NCBI GenBank assembly: GCA_015075165.1 | Contig: JABTUY010000001.1 | Span: forward strand, 248,001-312,000 | Direction of reading: 5' to 3' | Length of the DNA stretch: 64,000 bases | Source: Ideonella sp. | Lineage (GTDB): Bacteria; Pseudomonadota; Gammaproteobacteria; Burkholderiales; Burkholderiaceae_C | Part shown: piece by piece, positions 63,569 to 64,000 of the stretch | How the letters are laid out: each line of letters starts with the position of its first letter | Position numbering within the stretch: position 1 is the stretch's first letter | Program-made: the position numbers and the translations under genes | Notes under the pieces: model-generated | The model's input: the letters and a program-made list of their open reading frames with translations, nothing else | What the model was told of the DNA's origin: nothing | The model's database searches: none

Positions 63569-64000
63569 TTGACCGCATCGCGCCCGATTCGCTCGCAGTA
63601 CGAAGACTTCATGCGCCACGTGTTCGAGCACGGTGTGGCCAAGGCCGACCGCACCGGCACCGGCACGAAGAGCGTGTTCGGCCACCAGCTGCGCTTCGAC
63701 CTGCGCGAGGGTTTTCCGCTGGTGACGACCAAGAAGGTGCATTTCAAGAGCATCGCGCTCGAGCTGCTGTGGTTCCTGCGCGGCGACTCCAACGTGCGCT
63801 GGCTGCAGGAGCGCGGCGTCAGCATCTGGGACGAGTGGGCCGGCCCCGACGGCGACCTGGGCCCGGTGTACGGCGTGCAGTGGCGCAGCTGGCCGACGCC
63901 CGGCGGTGGCCACGTCGACCAGATCGCGCAGGTGGTGCAGCAGCTGAAGACGCAGCCCGACTCGCGCCGCATCATCGTCAGCGCGTGGAACGTGGCCGAG
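63569..64000 (+). CDS. thyA: thymidylate synthase (partial, C-terminus off the right edge)
   Basis: Makes dTMP from dUMP with methylene-tetrahydrofolate. The 144 visible residues begin with TTG at 63569; the next ATG at 63611 would cut the conserved [15 protein letters not shown] start. Present are [20 protein letters not shown] (dUMP phosphate loop with Arg), [20 protein letters not shown] and [13 protein letters not shown]. The catalytic Cys (PC motif) is not reached, about 10 residues past the edge. It follows the ABC exporter by about 108 bp. folA may follow downstream outside the window. Confidence 0.95.
   Translation, partial: MTASRPIRSQYEDFMRHVFEHGVAKADRTGTGTKSVFGHQLRFDLREGFPLVTTKKVHFKSIALELLWFLRGDSNVRWLQERGVSIWDEWAGPDGDLGPVYGVQWRSWPTPGGGHVDQIAQVVQQLKTQPDSRRIIVSAWNVAE

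Overview
The window is a GC-rich, gene-dense chromosomal segment of a betaproteobacterium. Several things point to the Burkholderiales, most likely the Rubrivivax/Leptothrix/Piscinibacter-like group: strong G/C third-position bias, frequent GTG starts with GTGA/ATGA stop-start overlaps, a soxYZAXB thiosulfate-oxidation cluster, a rubrerythrin/Fe-S oxidoreductase/DUF3501 trio, imuAB, and short intergenic palindromic repeats typical of that group. No phage, insertion sequence, rRNA or CRISPR array is visible. One gene (46556-47485) looks foreign. The two end genes, sucA (left) and thyA (right), are cut by the window edges.

Layout. 1-6.3 kb: sucA, a family-5 peptide-type solute-binding protein, L-asparaginase, and lexA with two tandem LexA boxes and an overlapping helix-hairpin-helix gene. 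6.3-9.4 kb: a penicillin-acylase-family Ntn hydrolase and a small unknown. 9.5-13.8 kb: a plus-strand run of D-2-hydroxyacid dehydrogenase, MFS carrier, a split chromate-transporter pair and a LysE exporter. 13.8-16.4 kb: the SOS mutagenesis pair imuA-imuB behind a palindromic LexA box. 16.4-19.7 kb: an esterase, a membrane protein and a predicted outer-membrane barrel. 19.7-23.2 kb: rubrerythrin trio and an alpha/beta hydrolase. 23.3 kb: tRNA-Ala(CGC) with its own promoter and terminator. 23.5-29.2 kb: soxY-soxZ-soxA-soxX-soxB, a DsrE-like gene and a SoxH-like metallohydrolase, without soxCD.

29.5-33 kb: a two-domain 2-aminobenzoyl-CoA monooxygenase/reductase with MarR and RidA genes, divergent from sox and separated by an AT-rich palindrome. 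33-35.1 kb: a YfiR/diguanylate-cyclase pair. 35.2-40 kb: a small exported protein, a transglutaminase-like/TPR lipoprotein, a hotdog thioesterase with a transglutaminase, and a large predicted beta-helix membrane protein. 40.4-44.2 kb: a TonB-ExbB-ExbD-ExbD-TPR operon. 44.2-47.9 kb: metallo-beta-lactamase hydrolase, SDR, GFA-type enzyme, the atypical GIY-YIG gene and gloA. 47.9-50.4 kb: the Entner-Doudoroff pair edd-eda. 50.5-55.9 kb: ChaC-like cyclotransferase, the PA2778/PA2779-type pair, a Bcr/CflA exporter, miaA and a DUF3014 protein. 55.9-60.5 kb: an ABC ATPase, an FtsX-like permease and a secreted lipocalin-like protein. 60.5-64 kb: a second diguanylate cyclase, an MsbA-like exporter and thyA.

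How the genes fit together: the segment serves a respiratory heterotroph able to oxidise reduced sulfur (Sox without SoxCD in this window), degrade aromatics through CoA thioesters, and use the Entner-Doudoroff route. It carries an SOS-controlled repressor and mutasome module and two c-di-GMP synthases. The observations most worth following up are the GIY-YIG gene bounded by a 10-bp direct repeat and 8-bp inverted repeat, two places where tandem repeats supply the ribosome-binding region of a gene, the conserved but unexplained rubrerythrin trio, and several genes whose -10 box sits 6-7 nt before the start codon, suggesting leaderless transcripts.
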